From Gracilaria gracilis (lineage: Eukaryota > Rhodophyta > Florideophyceae > Gracilariales > Gracilariaceae): a stretch of DNA of 64,000 nucleotides. Location: contig JARGSG010000086.1 in the NCBI GenBank assembly GCA_030374805.1, forward strand, positions 62,001-126,000, written 5' to 3'. A program made the position numbers and the translations under genes. Shown in pieces: positions 33,890 to 45,989 of the stretch. Numbering within the stretch: position 1 is the stretch's first letter; each line of letters begins with the position of its first letter. The notes beneath the pieces are model-generated. The model was not told the DNA's origin. It saw only the letters and a list, made by a program, of their open reading frames with translations, and ran no database searches.

Positions 33890-35630
33890 CCTGGCGTCAT
33901 ATTCTCAATATTCGCGACTTTGTAGTACGCACCATAAAGTACGGGATTTGGGATCCTTCAACAGTTCCGTTCAACGAGAGGCGCGTACTACCCGACATTC
34001 CTCAAACCCGCGGGACATGGAGTACGGGTGAGAGGACCTTGCCAAGGACCTCAGAGAGAAGATTTACGAAGAAATCTCCGAAGAGTACGCTATGGCAAGG
34101 GTAAGGGAAGGAAAGATGGTCTTTTCGGCTTTTGCAGTCTGGCGACCAGATTCTAACAGGGAGGAGACAGCTCGTTTTCTGATCAACTTCCATCTCCAGA
34201 GTCAGCACTGGCCACGTGGGATGATGAAAATGGGGACGTTGCTCTCTTTCTCTATCGACATGCAAAAAGGACACTTGCTGATGTCTTGGGACATCAAAGG
34301 GGGCTATCGAGCTTTCTAGCTTCATCCTGGCATGCACGACAACTTTAACTTTTGGTACGCCGATCGCTATTTTCGCTGCGTGGCTCCGCCGTTCGGTTGG
34401 GACCGCTCGGCCGTGTGGTTCATGAAGTTATTGAAGTCTCTTGTGCCACAAATTCGGTGTTCCTTGGGGTACCGGGTACTGCAGTACATCTACGACTTCC
34501 TCGTTGCTCTTTCGTTTCCTGGTATAGTGGCACGTGCGAAGAACTGCGCTCGGGCTCGGCACAAACGTGGACGACTTCTGAAAACGTTGGGAATTACGAG
34601 GCACCCCACCAAAGGCGACTGGCGAGGGAGTCAGCAGATAGACCGTCTAGGATTCCGCATAGACACCCTTCGAATGAAGGTGCTCGTCGTTCCACACAAG
34701 GTGTCCCGATTTCATCGCTTGGCCATGAAACCCTTAAGGGCTACCACCTTGCACCGCGGGTTAGTCCCACTCCTGACACTTCGGCAATTTCGCGGTGTAT
34801 GCGTATCAATATCTCTGGCATTTCCCCTGGCGTGGTTCTACACAAGAGCAATGTACGTCGACATGGCAGCAGAACGGAGGGGTTCCAGGCAACCCGCAGC
34901 GTGCACCGCATGTGTGAGGTTGTCGCGTCAGTCTATTCGGGATCTGCGCTACTGGCGCTCATTTACCCGGGGCGAAGGCTGGCCCTTGCGCACCCACAAG
35001 CACCAGATCTGCCTGCACAGCGACGCGGCAGACATGGGTTACGGCGGTACGCTTAGCATAGACCTTCGACCATGGAGCCCCATTTTCTGGGAAGAACGTG
35101 GTTTATGGCGAACGAAGCAACGAGTTCTCCCGATAACTCTCAGAGAACTCCGCGCCGTAGGACTACTGATGAGCTGGCATTTCGCCCAGCAACTTTCGGA
35201 CGAGACGAGCAAGAAGGTACTGGACCTGGAGGACAACCAAGTCGTGGCTCTCATTTTCAACTCCATGGTGTCGGCTTCACCAGCAATGATGAGCGAACTG
35301 CGCAAGCTGCGGAGACTGCTACAGGAAATGAACGTTCAGGTAGAAGCACGTTGGCTACCCAGTGCGTTGAACAGGTACGCAGACAGACTGTCTTGGACCT
35401 GGCTTCCTCACGACACAAGGGCAACGGCTCATCTGTTGAACGCGTTGAAGCGCGAATTCGAATTCGACCGCCACGTCTTCCGGAGCCGTCCGCTCGGCGA
35501 GAGGATGGCAGCTCGGAGGACGTACGTTGACAGCCACCTGGAGGAAACTTGGGCCAGCTACCTGTGCCAGCGCTGGACCCCGCCGTTCGTTTTGCTCCCT
35601 CTCAGGATTGACAAGATCGAGAGGGACTAG
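33890..35630 (+). pseudogene. Reverse transcriptase/RNase H of the DIRS-like element, inactive
   Basis: The leading part (DFVVRTIKYGIWDPSTVPF near 33915; ETARFLINFHLQSQHWPRGM near 34165; SWDIKGGYRAF) is followed by a TAG at 34317-34319, and the same frame continues HPGMHDNFNFWYADRYFRC to 35630. The polymerase motif reads QYIYDFLVAL: the first Asp of the expected Y-x-D-D is Tyr (codon 34491-34493). The next region (QIDRLGFRID, KVLVVPHK), an RNase H start (CLHSDAADMGYGGTL), EDNQVVA and the tail WLPSALNRYADRLSW follow the DIRS pattern. The stop and the lost catalytic Asp make it non-functional. Confidence 0.82.
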
Positions 35631-35904
35631 GCCTGCGGAGTCATAGTTGCGCCACAATTGGCCGAACCAAGCTTGGTTCCAAACGCTGACGCGAATCTTC
35701 ACGCACGTATCGATGCTGCACCCGACAGACCTGCCGTACCCACTGCTTGGCTAACGGCGTTCAGCACAGAGTTGGTCGGTCGTGATAGCAAGGATACGGT
35801 GCCGAGCTTCTACCAGGAAAGTTTGTGACGTTCTGTCCTAAACCGATCGACACTAAGGGACCGTACGGAGGGTGCTCATGTCGCCGCAGACCTGATGGTT
35901 ACGT

Positions 35905-36460
35905 ATGGCTACTCACACACGCCTTGGCGCAACATATCTGTTCAGCTTCGCAAATGGTTTCTTTTCTACCAACAGATCCAGTGACCCGATGATCACGTCG
36001 CACGGCGATATAGCGGCATTTATTGGATATAGGGCGAACGAAGGAAAATTGAAACCTTCTTCTCTTGCCCAGTACCTCTCCGCAATATCTCAGTTTCACG
36101 AGCATCACAATTGGGCCTCGCCCACCACCTCTACTCTGGTGAAGGATGTAGCGCAGGCTTACAGCCGTAAATCCGCCTCAGAGCAGCCTCCAAAAACGGT
36201 TCGAGTGGGCATTTCGGCTATAAACATGCGCCGTATTCTCGATCATAGATTTCAGGCAGAGAAAGCAAAGTAAATTGGAGCATGTTGTGCCACGATTATC
36301 AGCTTCTTGTTCCACTTGCGTGAGGGGAGCTTCAACAGTCTGAATCGATCAGATATCTCTGTCAGCAACGATGCAATCAAATCGACAGTTCGCCGACGGA
36401 AAAATAAACACCTTCAGCGTCCCTTAATTCTGAATTACTGGTGCAATCAATCATGAAAAG
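35905..36460 (+). pseudogene. Tyrosine-recombinase-like gene of the DIRS-like element, truncated
   Basis: The frame 35905-36273 resembles the helical N-terminal core-binding domain of tyrosine recombinases (DIAAFIGYRANEGKLKPSSL, AQYLSAISQFHEHHNW). After a TAA at 36271-36273 the same frame continues with FLFHLREGSFNSLNRSDI, where the Arg fits the first catalytic position, and then RRRKNKHLQRPLIL. The distal half with the second Arg and the Tyr is not recognised before the right repeat. The enzyme would integrate a circular DNA intermediate. Confidence 0.6.
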
Positions 36461-36849
36461 GTTCCCCGAATCAATTCATTCTCGTTCGGCGATGGCTACG
36501 GCTTTCGCGTTCGCCAGTTCTGTTTTCTAACGCACCGACCGAAAAGCCGTCATTAACCTCGTCTGTTCGTCTTTTTCTGGCATCGTCAGAAAAGAACCGT
36601 CGGAGTGTATCTTTTACAGCTCCCACTGCCCCAGAATAGGGTCTTTCAACGAACTATTGCAACTCGGACTACCGCGAGAGCCCATTATGCATCGGTTTTG
36701 ATTAGCAATCGGAATCTATGTTCCGTGTTTATACAGACGGCTAGGTAGTTATATCTACCGCGTAGGGCTAATTATTTCCTCAGCTCCCCCCACAGATCTC
36801 GCTTCGCCCTCCGCCTGCGTGATACTTACTTTGGACTTCAAACCCCTTC
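36461..36849. other. Spacer between recombinase remnant and right repeat
   Basis: No supported open frame. It probably represents decayed recombinase and 3' sequence of the element. Confidence 0.4.
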
Positions 36850-37370
36850 ATCAACCTGTCACGGAGTGTATACAAATGGGGGATCTACCACATAGGAATA
36901 GCAAGCGGTGGAGCCATTTCTCAAGACGGCCGAGCGTACCCGCATGCGAAACTGTCTTTGCTGTCCTGGTCAGCTGTCGCTTGGAACGACTGAGCGCAAC
37001 TGTCTAGACTGTTCTGGCCAGCTGTGGCAGAGAGAGGCCGAACGCAACTGTCTCCGCTCTTCTGGTTAGCTGTGGCAGAGAGTGGTTGAGCGAAGTTTGC
37101 GAGTTGTCTCGCACGCTTTCTTCGATCAACAGGCGTTCAAACTATGAAAGCCTTATTTAAGAAGAACCCAGCTTGTCACAGCAAGCACCTTTCTCTCCTT
37201 TCATATGTCCGTTTCTCCCCACCCATCCCCGCAAGTGCCTTCTTCTTTCATATGCACGTTTCGTACTACGCGCGATAGCAATTCTACACATTAGAGTAGC
37301 CACTTTGAGCATCTCGAGACACATCGCTACTAGCTTTGGTAAAAACAGTACGTTCTTCAAAACCCTTCAA
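36850..37370 (+). repeat. DIRS-like terminal repeat, copy 2 (full)
   Basis: A 521-bp block starting ATCAACCTGTCACGG and ending AAAACCCTTCA. It aligns fully with the inverted copy at 61124-61643 and partly with 32722-33088. Inside it (about 36945-37095) a degenerate unit of 48-50 bp is repeated three times, each with AACTGTCT and CAGCTGT. Confidence 0.85.
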
Positions 37371-37546
37371 GTGCTAATAACATCCATTCCAAACATTCCC
37401 TTATAAGCAGGCGGGTCACGGAACACATAATATACTCATTTTATAAACAAGTCAATTATCTAATTACTGACCTTGACAAGATCCAGAAGTACTCTGGAAA
37501 CTAGATTAGGCCTGCACCCATCCCGCAAGTACGTTTCCCAAGGCGG

Positions 37547-38257
37547 TCAGAACAGCGCCCGACTCGATATCATACCTGGAATACGGGGTTCTCTCACACA
37601 GCTTCGGAGGGGAGCGACTCTAGCAATGTTCCGTGCAGTCCTTTGCAGACCAGGACTTTGCCTCTCCCACTCCTCCATTACATGACCCACCGCCTCTCTA
37701 ACCAGCATCCCTCCAAACGCCCCCAGCTCCCTGCTCGTTCCGCTCCTCTGCCCTTTCTTCCCATTTATCATCAATAGAGAGCAGCGGGCGTCCTCATCCC
37801 AGGTCACGGAAAACTCCCGAGGAAGGCTAGCCCCAACGTCTATAACCTCTTCATCGGAATCTTCCCCAATATATAAATTCTGAATTCCAAAAGATGAGGA
37901 TATCTCCTGGACAGCGTTCCCTTCGATGAGGTTTTGCCACGCCATTTGCAGCTCTTCCAAACTGCGCAGAAGATCAGCAAAATGTGCGCCAATGTAACCA
38001 CCCAAACGGTGGGTGAGCATGTCCACTTGCTTCCGCTCCAATTCGCTTGTCCATTGTGCTCCAAAGCTCTGGGGAACTACCAATATGGTCCCGTATCACA
38101 GGTCTTCTTAATAATTCGTGAACTCTTCATCAAAATGGCGGGTATGCCCGCATCCCTGTACTTCCCTCTTGAATCTTGCAGCGTTCATTTCATAGTGCTG
38201 CAGAACATTTTCCATCTGCAGGTATTCAAAGGCATCTGAAAACGAATTGGCAGCCAT
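37547..38257 (-). pseudogene. Possible small host gene or pseudogene, function unknown
   Basis: From an ATG at 38255-38257 the minus strand reads MAANSFSDAFEYLQMENVLQ, then two in-frame stops (TAA and TGA near 38110 and 38098), then stays open in the same frame to 37547. The later part is mixed and acidic (IGEDSDEEVIDVG, FSVTWDEDARCSLLMINGKK). A TATAAAAAGG lies 124 bp upstream of the ATG. No family is recognised. The stops could mark decay or a short intron (GT...AG pairs exist around 38075-38165). Nothing links it to the neighbouring retroelements. Confidence 0.35.
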
Positions 38258-38380
38258 AATAGATTCTAATGTATCTTATATACAAAGGATTTACGTCCCA
38301 GTGTACTTCCAAAAAGGCAGTTGGTGAGCAAAGGCTGAGACGACGCGGAAGCAAAAGCCGGATTTATTACAATGCCGCTT

Positions 38381-38390
38381 CCTTTTTATA
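38381..38390 (-). promoter_or_regulatory. TATA box for the minus-strand frame at 38257
   Basis: TATAAAAAGG on the minus strand, 124 bp before the ATG, similar in sequence and distance to the TATA box at 62889. Confidence 0.4.
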
Positions 38391-41300
38391 GCCATTGCAA
38401 ACCCAAACGAGCAAGATCTGACAAAGTTTCCAGGTAAGACATCCAATTGCACCGCAAAGCACCATTGCGCTTCAAAGCACCCAACGTGACCCGAATTGCA
38501 ACCATTATCGCATCTTCTGCCATTTAACGATGCCACAGCCGCTCGGCACACGAGTTTTGCGAGCGTTTCTTCACATAGAGCGGTGAAAAAGGAGGCGGAA
38601 TAGGTTCTAATTGCATAACGTCGAGCTCGAGAATTTCGTATGGCGCCGTTAATACCGTCACCAAACTGCAATTTGCTTTCAACAGCTCTACGACAGATAT
38701 CAATTACTCTTGATTCGAATCCATCTCTAACTCGTGCTATCCAGAAGATTAGGCTAGACACCTTTGTTCTAATCAAACCACTTTTCAACCTTGATAAAAT
38801 CAACGGCGTTGTCGCAATCGAATGCTTGTAGGTCTTGCCTTCAAGTTATTACACCATACAGCAGGATTATGACGTGCAAAACACAGTCACAGAGATGCGA
38901 CGTATCGCCAAGCTGTGACATGATCTGTGTCAAGCGTCATTCTCCACACATTGTGCATCCCTGGTGTGGGGTGTGTGGTGGCACAATGTCCGAGTATTCC
39001 AAGCACTTTTCTTCTTCTCCCTCGTCCAAATCAGCTGGGTGCTCCAATGCTAAAGGAAACTTGTGGATCGCTTCCTTTAAGTATGAAGGCGAAGATCAAA
39101 TGTAGCTGCGTTCCAACAAGTGCATACACCATATGTTTCCTGGAGACCTGAACCGTAGCCCTTATTACCTCAAACATTCCAAACTCGCAAGAGTTAACGA
39201 GGGCTTGTCTTCTAACCGTAGGTGTTTCTCTTCAAAAGTTCTGCTCCACTGAAGTCTTTCACGACGAAGTGAGAGAACATCCAGCAAGTAGACTCCAGAC
39301 TCCTTGAATACCTCAAACTTCAGTACGCTCGTCGGGACTGCAAGAGCTCAAGCCCAACAAATCTCTCTCAAAAGTGTCATGAGCTCCGATTACAAAGTTG
39401 TCTTGATATGCGGAAGAGCCGGGGTGCAGGATGAGGTCTGTACGCGAGAGAACATGTGTAGGACTGCGTATCGCAAGGGGACCTGGCACAACCGGAATCT
39501 TCAGAGAAGCTTTAAACATATAAGACCAACCCACAATATTACTAGGTGCCAGCTTTCCCTCCCTGATTACCAAGGGAGACGGAACATCACCTTCGTGTCT
39601 TAAGCTGAAGCTATCCAAGAGGTCTACGACCGAGTGTGACAGTGTCGCGTATTGCCGGCTTTCAAAACATCCTGGAGGATATGATGGTTTGTTGGGAGGG
39701 CATCGTCCGTTGTAATGCATTGATAAAGAGGTCTCTTGGATCTACCTTAGCATTTGAAGTGGGCAGAGCTACGCAGGAAGCTATGCTGTTACCATCAATT
39801 AAGTTGCTTCGATTGTTTAAGGTCCATAGATCCATAGCTTTTAGCTCAGGAAGCTCCAATTGGATAAACTTTGAAGAGTGAATGTGGTGTCGGTCCGAAG
39901 ATTAGAAAGCATCTTGGACTCTCGCCCCAAAGATAAGCCAAGGCTTCTGATCGAAGTTGACTGGGAGGGTATGTGCGCTTCGTTTTTCGTCGTCGACCGC
40001 ATGCGCAAGAAATGGCTTAGTCTAACCGCAAGGTGCAAGTTGGTAACAGGAAAGGGAAGTTGTTTCTTCTAGGAAAAGGCACATAGTGTTAGGTCTCACA
40101 TGACCTTTCTATTTCTGATGCCAGGTAGTCTGCATTAATCCCCATTAATCCCCTTTGCTCTGGCCTTGACACAAGCGATAGACATTCAACTGGTCTCTAA
40201 TTGACTTATTAGAGAACTAGAACGCTTGTCTTCCTCATACTGTTCATGCCTCGTTCTTTCCTTCTCAAGAGCGGCAGCTCTGTTGGCGTCATGGCAAAGT
40301 TTTCCAGCCCGAGTAATTTCGTTCTTGTGTTTCGTCTATGCAGATGACTCAAAAATTCTGCGTTTGTCATTGTCATCACAAATCCTATACGTCTTCCCTT
40401 GTTTCTCCTCGTTTCCGACTCTGGGGACCGTTAATTCTCCTCTGGATTCTTTTGCGAGCATTTTATGCTCGACTTCTTCCAAACTGACCGAAGGAACCTT
40501 GTGGCAATCCACAAACTTTCTACTGTATCGTTCCACAAAGTTTTCAACAAAAAACTCGAAAGCAGTTCTAGTTCGCTCTGCTTCTTCCGGCTTGAATCCG
40601 TTGTAAAGCACAAAACGATGTCATAGTGTCAAAGTCAGTCTTGGAGATTATTTCTCGTAGTTCAACCAGAATATGGGCTGCCATAAAGAGCAATACACAT
40701 TTGAGTACAGTTGAACCTAACAAAAGAGAGCACGCTAGCGGCAGAACGATATTTTGATGTGTTGTGGCATGAAATTATTCTGTCATCCAGCTTTGATGGC
40801 AGTTCTGAAGAGGGCTTCTATGCCTTTTTCTAGTTTCAGGGACTCTTGCTCGAATATGTAGGGTTGTGTGCGCTGTACTTGGGATTGTGTCTGGAAGTTG
40901 CAGAAATGTAGAATTAACGAGCGTAAGTGTTAGAATCATTTGAGGTATATAAGTGTCTGATCCACAACACATTTCCACATCCCGAAATCCTATCTGGCTC
41001 CATGCATCGTCGCATTACTGTGAATCACGATTCTCGATGCACCATGTAACGAATATGTAGATTTACCTTCGTAGTTGCGTCAGCCGAGGGGCAACTGTTG
41101 TTGAGAGGCAACTTCGCGTGAAGCCGACACACCAGGCTACTCGCGACTCGCAAAACTCTGGAACAGAGATGAGCAGGAAATGCGGCTGCTAATGTCTCGC
41201 GAGTCGCTCCATAGTCTCAGAAAGCAAGTGTGAGGAGCTGCAAACTGCGGCCCAGAGAGGTAGTCTCTCAGCCATAATGAGCCGCCCGCGCGGAAGCCTC

Positions 41301-42983
41301 ATGCTCCGACGTTCAATACTCCCCCAGATCCCTTTCTTCACGAGTCCAGCGTAACGCGGCATACACCACCCCCCCTTGCAAATATCTCCACTGCAAAAGC
41401 GTGAAGTAGAGGACAAGGATGATAACTTCGTGTATCTTTGATGGAGAAAGCTACCGAACGAAGTGTCGTCTGTACAAGAGTGGAGTTTCGGTGGCCACCA
41501 ACGATGGAGCTCTTACTGCTTATTTCAGAAAAACAGACGTCTCTCTCTTTATTTACAGTTCGGGATCGTTTCTGAAAGCATAAAATGTGCAACCTCATAA
41601 TCCTAAATCGTGAAGCAAAAGTTGCCTCAGACCTTGTTATGGCCCGGCAACTAGAGGTCCTGTAGAATTCAACGACGTAAAACCACATTTGATGCAGAAG
41701 AGATGGAATAAATTGGTCTTTACAATAGAAGATGACGCAGAGCAGGGTACTTTACGACGTTCCGAAGCCACACTGGCGCAATTAGCGACTACACATGTTC
41801 CAACACTTCATCCCGCTAGCTCATACCTTAACGGAAAGGTCATGCGTTGTGAATCTGGAACGGCAGCAAAGAAAGACGTCGAACACGTTTTTTAGGTGCG
41901 CTCTTGCCATTGCCGCCCGGCGCACCGTTCTAACAACAGCGAAAGAAAGAAGGATAACAGCACACCATTAAACTCCTCGCAAAATTTTTAATTCCTTCTT
42001 TCATAGCCAGTACCATGAAAACCGTTTCTTTTCCACACCCTGATTCATGACCGCAACGACTGCCACCGTACATCGCCTCCTTCGAAAAGTTTTGAGGAGG
42101 AACATTCGAGCATCCCCGCACCTGAGCAGCACGGTCGCCCTCGTTCGTCGCGTGAATGACAACGAAATCATATGACGCAATCGCACGCCATCCAGTGTGA
42201 AAGGGAGTGTCTTCTCTCACACATACCTCTCATCATATCAGATACGACCAGTCTCCACCAGCGTTGCACAACCGCAACAAATTTATAGGCCCCAAAGAAA
42301 ACTTATTATGGGTTCTTGTCGTCGGTTGCATACGTGACACGGATGCTACACGATGAATAGTACTCAACGTGTTGAACCAAAATTAGAAGTACGCACTGAA
42401 TAGGAACTCCTGTTCATAAGTAGCTTTCGAAGCTCTAGTCCCAGACTCCCAGTTCTTACAATCCAAAGATGTCATTTTGCCACGTAGTCCTCTGAGGACT
42501 CGGGAGTACTGACGCTGTGCTGTCAAGGATCGGGATACTTCCAGGTTTGCGTTCCACAAAACGCGCCACTGAGATTTCTGAGGTCTTCGCACGGGTGGAT
42601 AATCTAAAAGGAGCCAAAAACTGGCGCACCGTCTTTCTGCTACTGACCGTGAAAGCATCAATTCTGGAGCAGTCTTGAACTGGCGCACAGTTCTACCGTC
42701 AAAGTCTCAACCATGTCGCACCTCCAACTTTCCACACTTTTCCTGCTAGTCCGTGTACCAATGAAGCAAACACCCCCGATAATTACCGCAACATCATCTG
42801 TAGTTCATGGAGAGCCACTCGGTCAAAGACTACGGGACTTTACCACAGTTTATTGCCGCTTAAGAGCCAAAGTGACACAGAACCAACTTGACCTCCCACA
42901 GAGCCACCGTTTTAAACAGAGATTGCCTTGACCCACCCATATTATTTTTCAATACACATCTATATGAACACATTTCTGCTTGG
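38391..42983. other. 4.6 kb of relic sequence; no confident gene
   Basis: Two stretches look once-coding. At 39660-39860 a minus frame ends VALPTSNAKVDPRDLFINAL, faintly like the end of a Copia RNase H. At 40240-40611 a charged minus frame stands out (listed separately). The rest holds only short frames on both strands. It probably consists of old element debris. Confidence 0.4.
40240..40611 (-). pseudogene. Charged open segment without a start codon, function unknown
   Basis: The minus frame reads YNGFKPEEAERTRTAFEFFV, then FVDCHKVPSVSLEEVEHKML, a stop near 40336, and continues in the same frame with NRAAALEKERTRHEQYEEDK. It has coding-like composition and a coiled-coil-like tail, but no ATG. 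It could be an exon or a transposon relic. Confidence 0.25.
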
Positions 42984-43449
42984 ATGTCAGCCAAAAACCA
43001 CACCGCAGCCCATGAATCTCGATCGCCAACATCGCGCAAGGTCGGACGTAAGCGAAGTTGGTGGCCGACAGAGTGTTTTTCTCTGCAGCCAGACAATGAC
43101 CTTACGACCGCTGGTGAAAATATTTTCACTACGTGCAACGGATGCGGGTGGCAAACAGAAGCAGCAACAATGAACGCCACTCGACTAGGCCAACATCTCT
43201 TGCAAAGCACATGTACATCATCGGAGACCCTTGCAAGGCTACTGAAGTCGCCCTCATTGTTGCGGGCATACCAAAAGATGGGTTACTCTTCGGAATGCTT
43301 TGGAGTTCCTATAACACCTGCGAAGGTACGCGTGGAATCTATCCTTTCTATGACAACGAGACCTCCGAGATATGACTCAGGTCCTGCCATTATGACTATC
43401 AATAGGACGACCGTCGAAGAACGGCAAAAAGAATTTTCGATGAAGGTAT

Positions 43450-43731
43450 CCCTATAAACCTCGAATATGGCCCAAATATGGCCGAGATAAAGACGAAATG
43501 TGGCCGTTTAACTCGAAAAGCTGTGAGAATGTTTATAAGGCGGAGATAAACAAGTTCCATTTTTCTTCATATGGCCGAAATAAGGCCCAAATGTGGCCTA
43601 AATATGGCACACGTGTGAGTTGGCGAAAGTACTTATTTTTCGTAGTTACAAGTTCTCTGAAATTTTCGAGCTATACGGCCACATTTTGGCCATATCTCGG
43701 CCATATTTGGGCCATACTCGAGGTTTATAGT
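43450..43731. mobile_element. MITE, ATGGCC-rich, copy 1
   Basis: A 282-bp block with terminal inverted repeats of about 68 bp starting CCCTATAAACCTCGAATATGG; the right end carries the same sequence with one or two changes. It has repeated ATGGCC/GGCCAT words and no coding capacity. It is the reverse complement of 44228-44511. No clear target duplication was found. Confidence 0.85.
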
Positions 43732-44227
43732 GTAATTCTTCTTTAGCCTTGACACAAGAGCTTGCTCTGTCACTCACAACGCCAGTAATTCGCTTCATAT
43801 CACCGAAACTTCCGAAAACCCACTCAACGATATCTGCGTAGAGCCCGGAGTCGCAGCTAGTAGAACCAGTGTAGATCGATCGCAAAAAGTATGTTACTCT
43901 CGATCTGTTCACCCCCGTGATTGTGAGCAGTACATTAACTACGTTTTCAGAACTAGAGTCTGTCCACCCATCGAATATCAAGGTTCTGTATGTTTGCCGT
44001 AGGGCGGAAGTAATTGCGGATTTGACCAAGTCCAATTGTTTGGTGTAGTACCCGTCAATGTTTTTGGCAGCCATTCGTGCGATGGTAGGTACATGTCTTT
44101 CGAAGCGTGGATCTAAGAGCTTAGCGATCTCAACCATTTCATTTCCATCTTCCTTTTGGCTTAAAATGTTAAACGGCAACATATTATTAACCACCGAGCA
44201 TGTGAGGAGATCGTGTAGCCGAGATGT
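43732..44227 (-). other. Inverted core segment of hAT2
   Basis: 496 bp between two inverted MITE copies. The minus-strand protein fits exactly between the plus-strand N- and C-terminal parts of hAT2, so the segment has been flipped relative to the rest of the gene. Confidence 0.8.
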
Positions 44228-44511
44228 CCCTATAAACCTCGAATATGGCCCAAATATGACCGAGATATGGCCAAAATGTGGCCGTTTAGCTCGAAAATTT
44301 CAGAGAACTTGTAACTACGAAAAATAAGTACTTTCGCCAACTCACACGTGTGCCATATTTAGGCCACATTTGGGCCTTATTTCGGCCATATGAAGAAAAT
44401 TGGAACTTGTTTATCTCCGCCTTATAAACATTCTCACAACTTTTCGAGTTAAACGGCCACAATTTCGTTCCTATCTCGGCCATATTTGGGCCATATTCGA
44501 GGTTTATAGGG
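44228..44511. mobile_element. MITE, ATGGCC-rich, copy 2 (inverted relative to copy 1)
   Basis: A 284-bp block with the same CCCTATAAACC ends as copy 1 and opposite internal orientation. The two copies are closely similar by eye, so they are recent or have been homogenised. Confidence 0.85.
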
Positions 44512-45989
44512 TTCCTAATATTAGGAAGAAGACACAACCACAACATTTCTAGTTAGGACCAAACTCACGTAGCTAATTTGTTAATGCAGGATGTAGGGGA
44601 GCTTCAATGGGTAAGTGATATACTGCAGACAGTGGCAGGGGTAGCCAATGACTTGCGAAAGCACTCCAAGTTATACTTTCGTTTCAAGCAGATGAAAGAC
44701 CAGTATAATGTGAATCTCCGTAACACTGAATACGTTACTGGGAACAGGGAGCTGGATGAGTATGGCAGAGTTCTTCCAATCCAAACTGCAGTCTTGCCGA
44801 TGAAGAGAGCGGCAACTCGTTTTGCCAGTTCGGAAGGAACGCTTCACTCCTTCATACGAGGTAAGCCCGTGTACCAGAAACTGGTGGACTGCCCTGACTT
44901 TTACAAAAAACTTGTATGGTAACCGAAATTCCCAGCGGCGTGATTACTTTTAGTCCATTGTCCGTGACAATTCCAAGTTTGAAAAGTCCCTGAATATCTA
45001 CTATGTATATCGAATTATGCGACACTATCTTCACATCTTTGATGACGACAGCTCCGTCATATCAGAAATGTACCCCGCGATGAAACAATTAGAACGCCAT
45101 TGGCAAGCTCTTCCGCTCACGCCGTTCTTCACAGCAGAACGAAAGGAGGAAGTGCTGTCCTCATTCTGTCGTAGACTGGAAGGCCGCTCTCGCAAAATTC
45201 CACTACTAACCCCACTGCATTTTTTGGCGTACTTTCTGGATATCCGCAGCGTGTACGAGAATTTTACAGATTGGAACGTTCAAATTTGCGGCCCATTCGA
45301 GCGTACGTCACATCTAATGTGTATTATCCGACAGAAAAGCTTCCAAGCTCAGGCGGGGTTGATGGCGTGGTTCATAATCTGTTCGAGGAAATTAGTTTTA
45401 CTCGTCTATCTTGGAGATCTCTGGCAGGAAATCCGACGCAGAGAGAGGGGCTCATGGAGTTTCAGAACATTCCTGTTGTGTATTGGATGCAATACAACGA
45501 CAGTCCATGGCTGAGAGACTTCGCTCTGCGCATTCTCTCAGTCAGCCCGTCCTCTTCAAGCGTAGAGAGGAGCTTCAGCTTGCAAGGGCGGATTCGAACT
45601 GCGTACCGTAACAGGCTACATCCTACTAAGGTCGAGAAAATGATCTTTGCGCCTTCAATCGGACATTAACATATCAGAAACGACGCTGCGTCAATAAGAA
45701 TCGGAGGTCAACAACTACTGCTGTCTTACAATCGGCGGTATCAGATGCGAATGGGGAGCACACAAACGCGACACAACCCGAACAGCCCGTACCGAATCCC
45801 GGAACAACGGAACACTTTGTTTCATACTTTAATATCGACCCCAACGTTGACCCGAATGACAACCAGTCTAATGACGAAGAAGCCATCGCCGAAGTGATAG
45901 TCGATTCGGCTTTCTCTGACGTGGAAAACATCGAAGAAAATAGTTCTCACCTCCCCGACACCGGTGTTCTGCGCCGTCTTTTCCAGTAG

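Larger units (their letters stand above)
32722..37370 (+). mobile_element. DIRS-like tyrosine-recombinase retroelement, degenerate
   Basis: Two direct copies of a repeat (32722-33088 and 36850-37370) flank a DIRS-type RT/RNase H frame and, downstream, a tyrosine-recombinase-like frame, with no integrase of the DDE type. Direct flanking repeats plus RT-RH plus recombinase is the layout of PAT/Ngaro-like members of the DIRS order. No target duplication is seen at the repeats, as expected for recombinase-mediated insertion. The copy is dead. Confidence 0.7.
42984..45989 (+). pseudogene. hAT-family transposase pseudogene (hAT2) with inverted middle
   Basis: The plus strand starts at ATG 42984 (MSAKNHTAAHESRSPTSRKV) with a BED-type finger: WWPTECF, CNGCG, then RLGQHLLQSTC. 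It is cut at 43449 by a MITE. The next segment, 43732-44227, encodes the transposase middle but on the minus strand: LLTCSVVNNMLPFNILS, TLIFDGWTDSSSENVVNVLL and ITGVVSDRASSC. After a second MITE the plus strand resumes with QTHVANLLMQDVGELQWV and ends with the hAT dimerisation signature (RILSVSPSSSSVERSFSLQG, YRNRLHPTKVEKMIF). A frameshift near 45650 leads to an acidic tail ending at the TAG at 45987. Confidence 0.8.

Noticed and set aside
43450-44511. Target-site duplications of the two MITEs
   Set aside because: Neither the present arrangement nor the arrangement before inversion gives matching flanks, so none is claimed.
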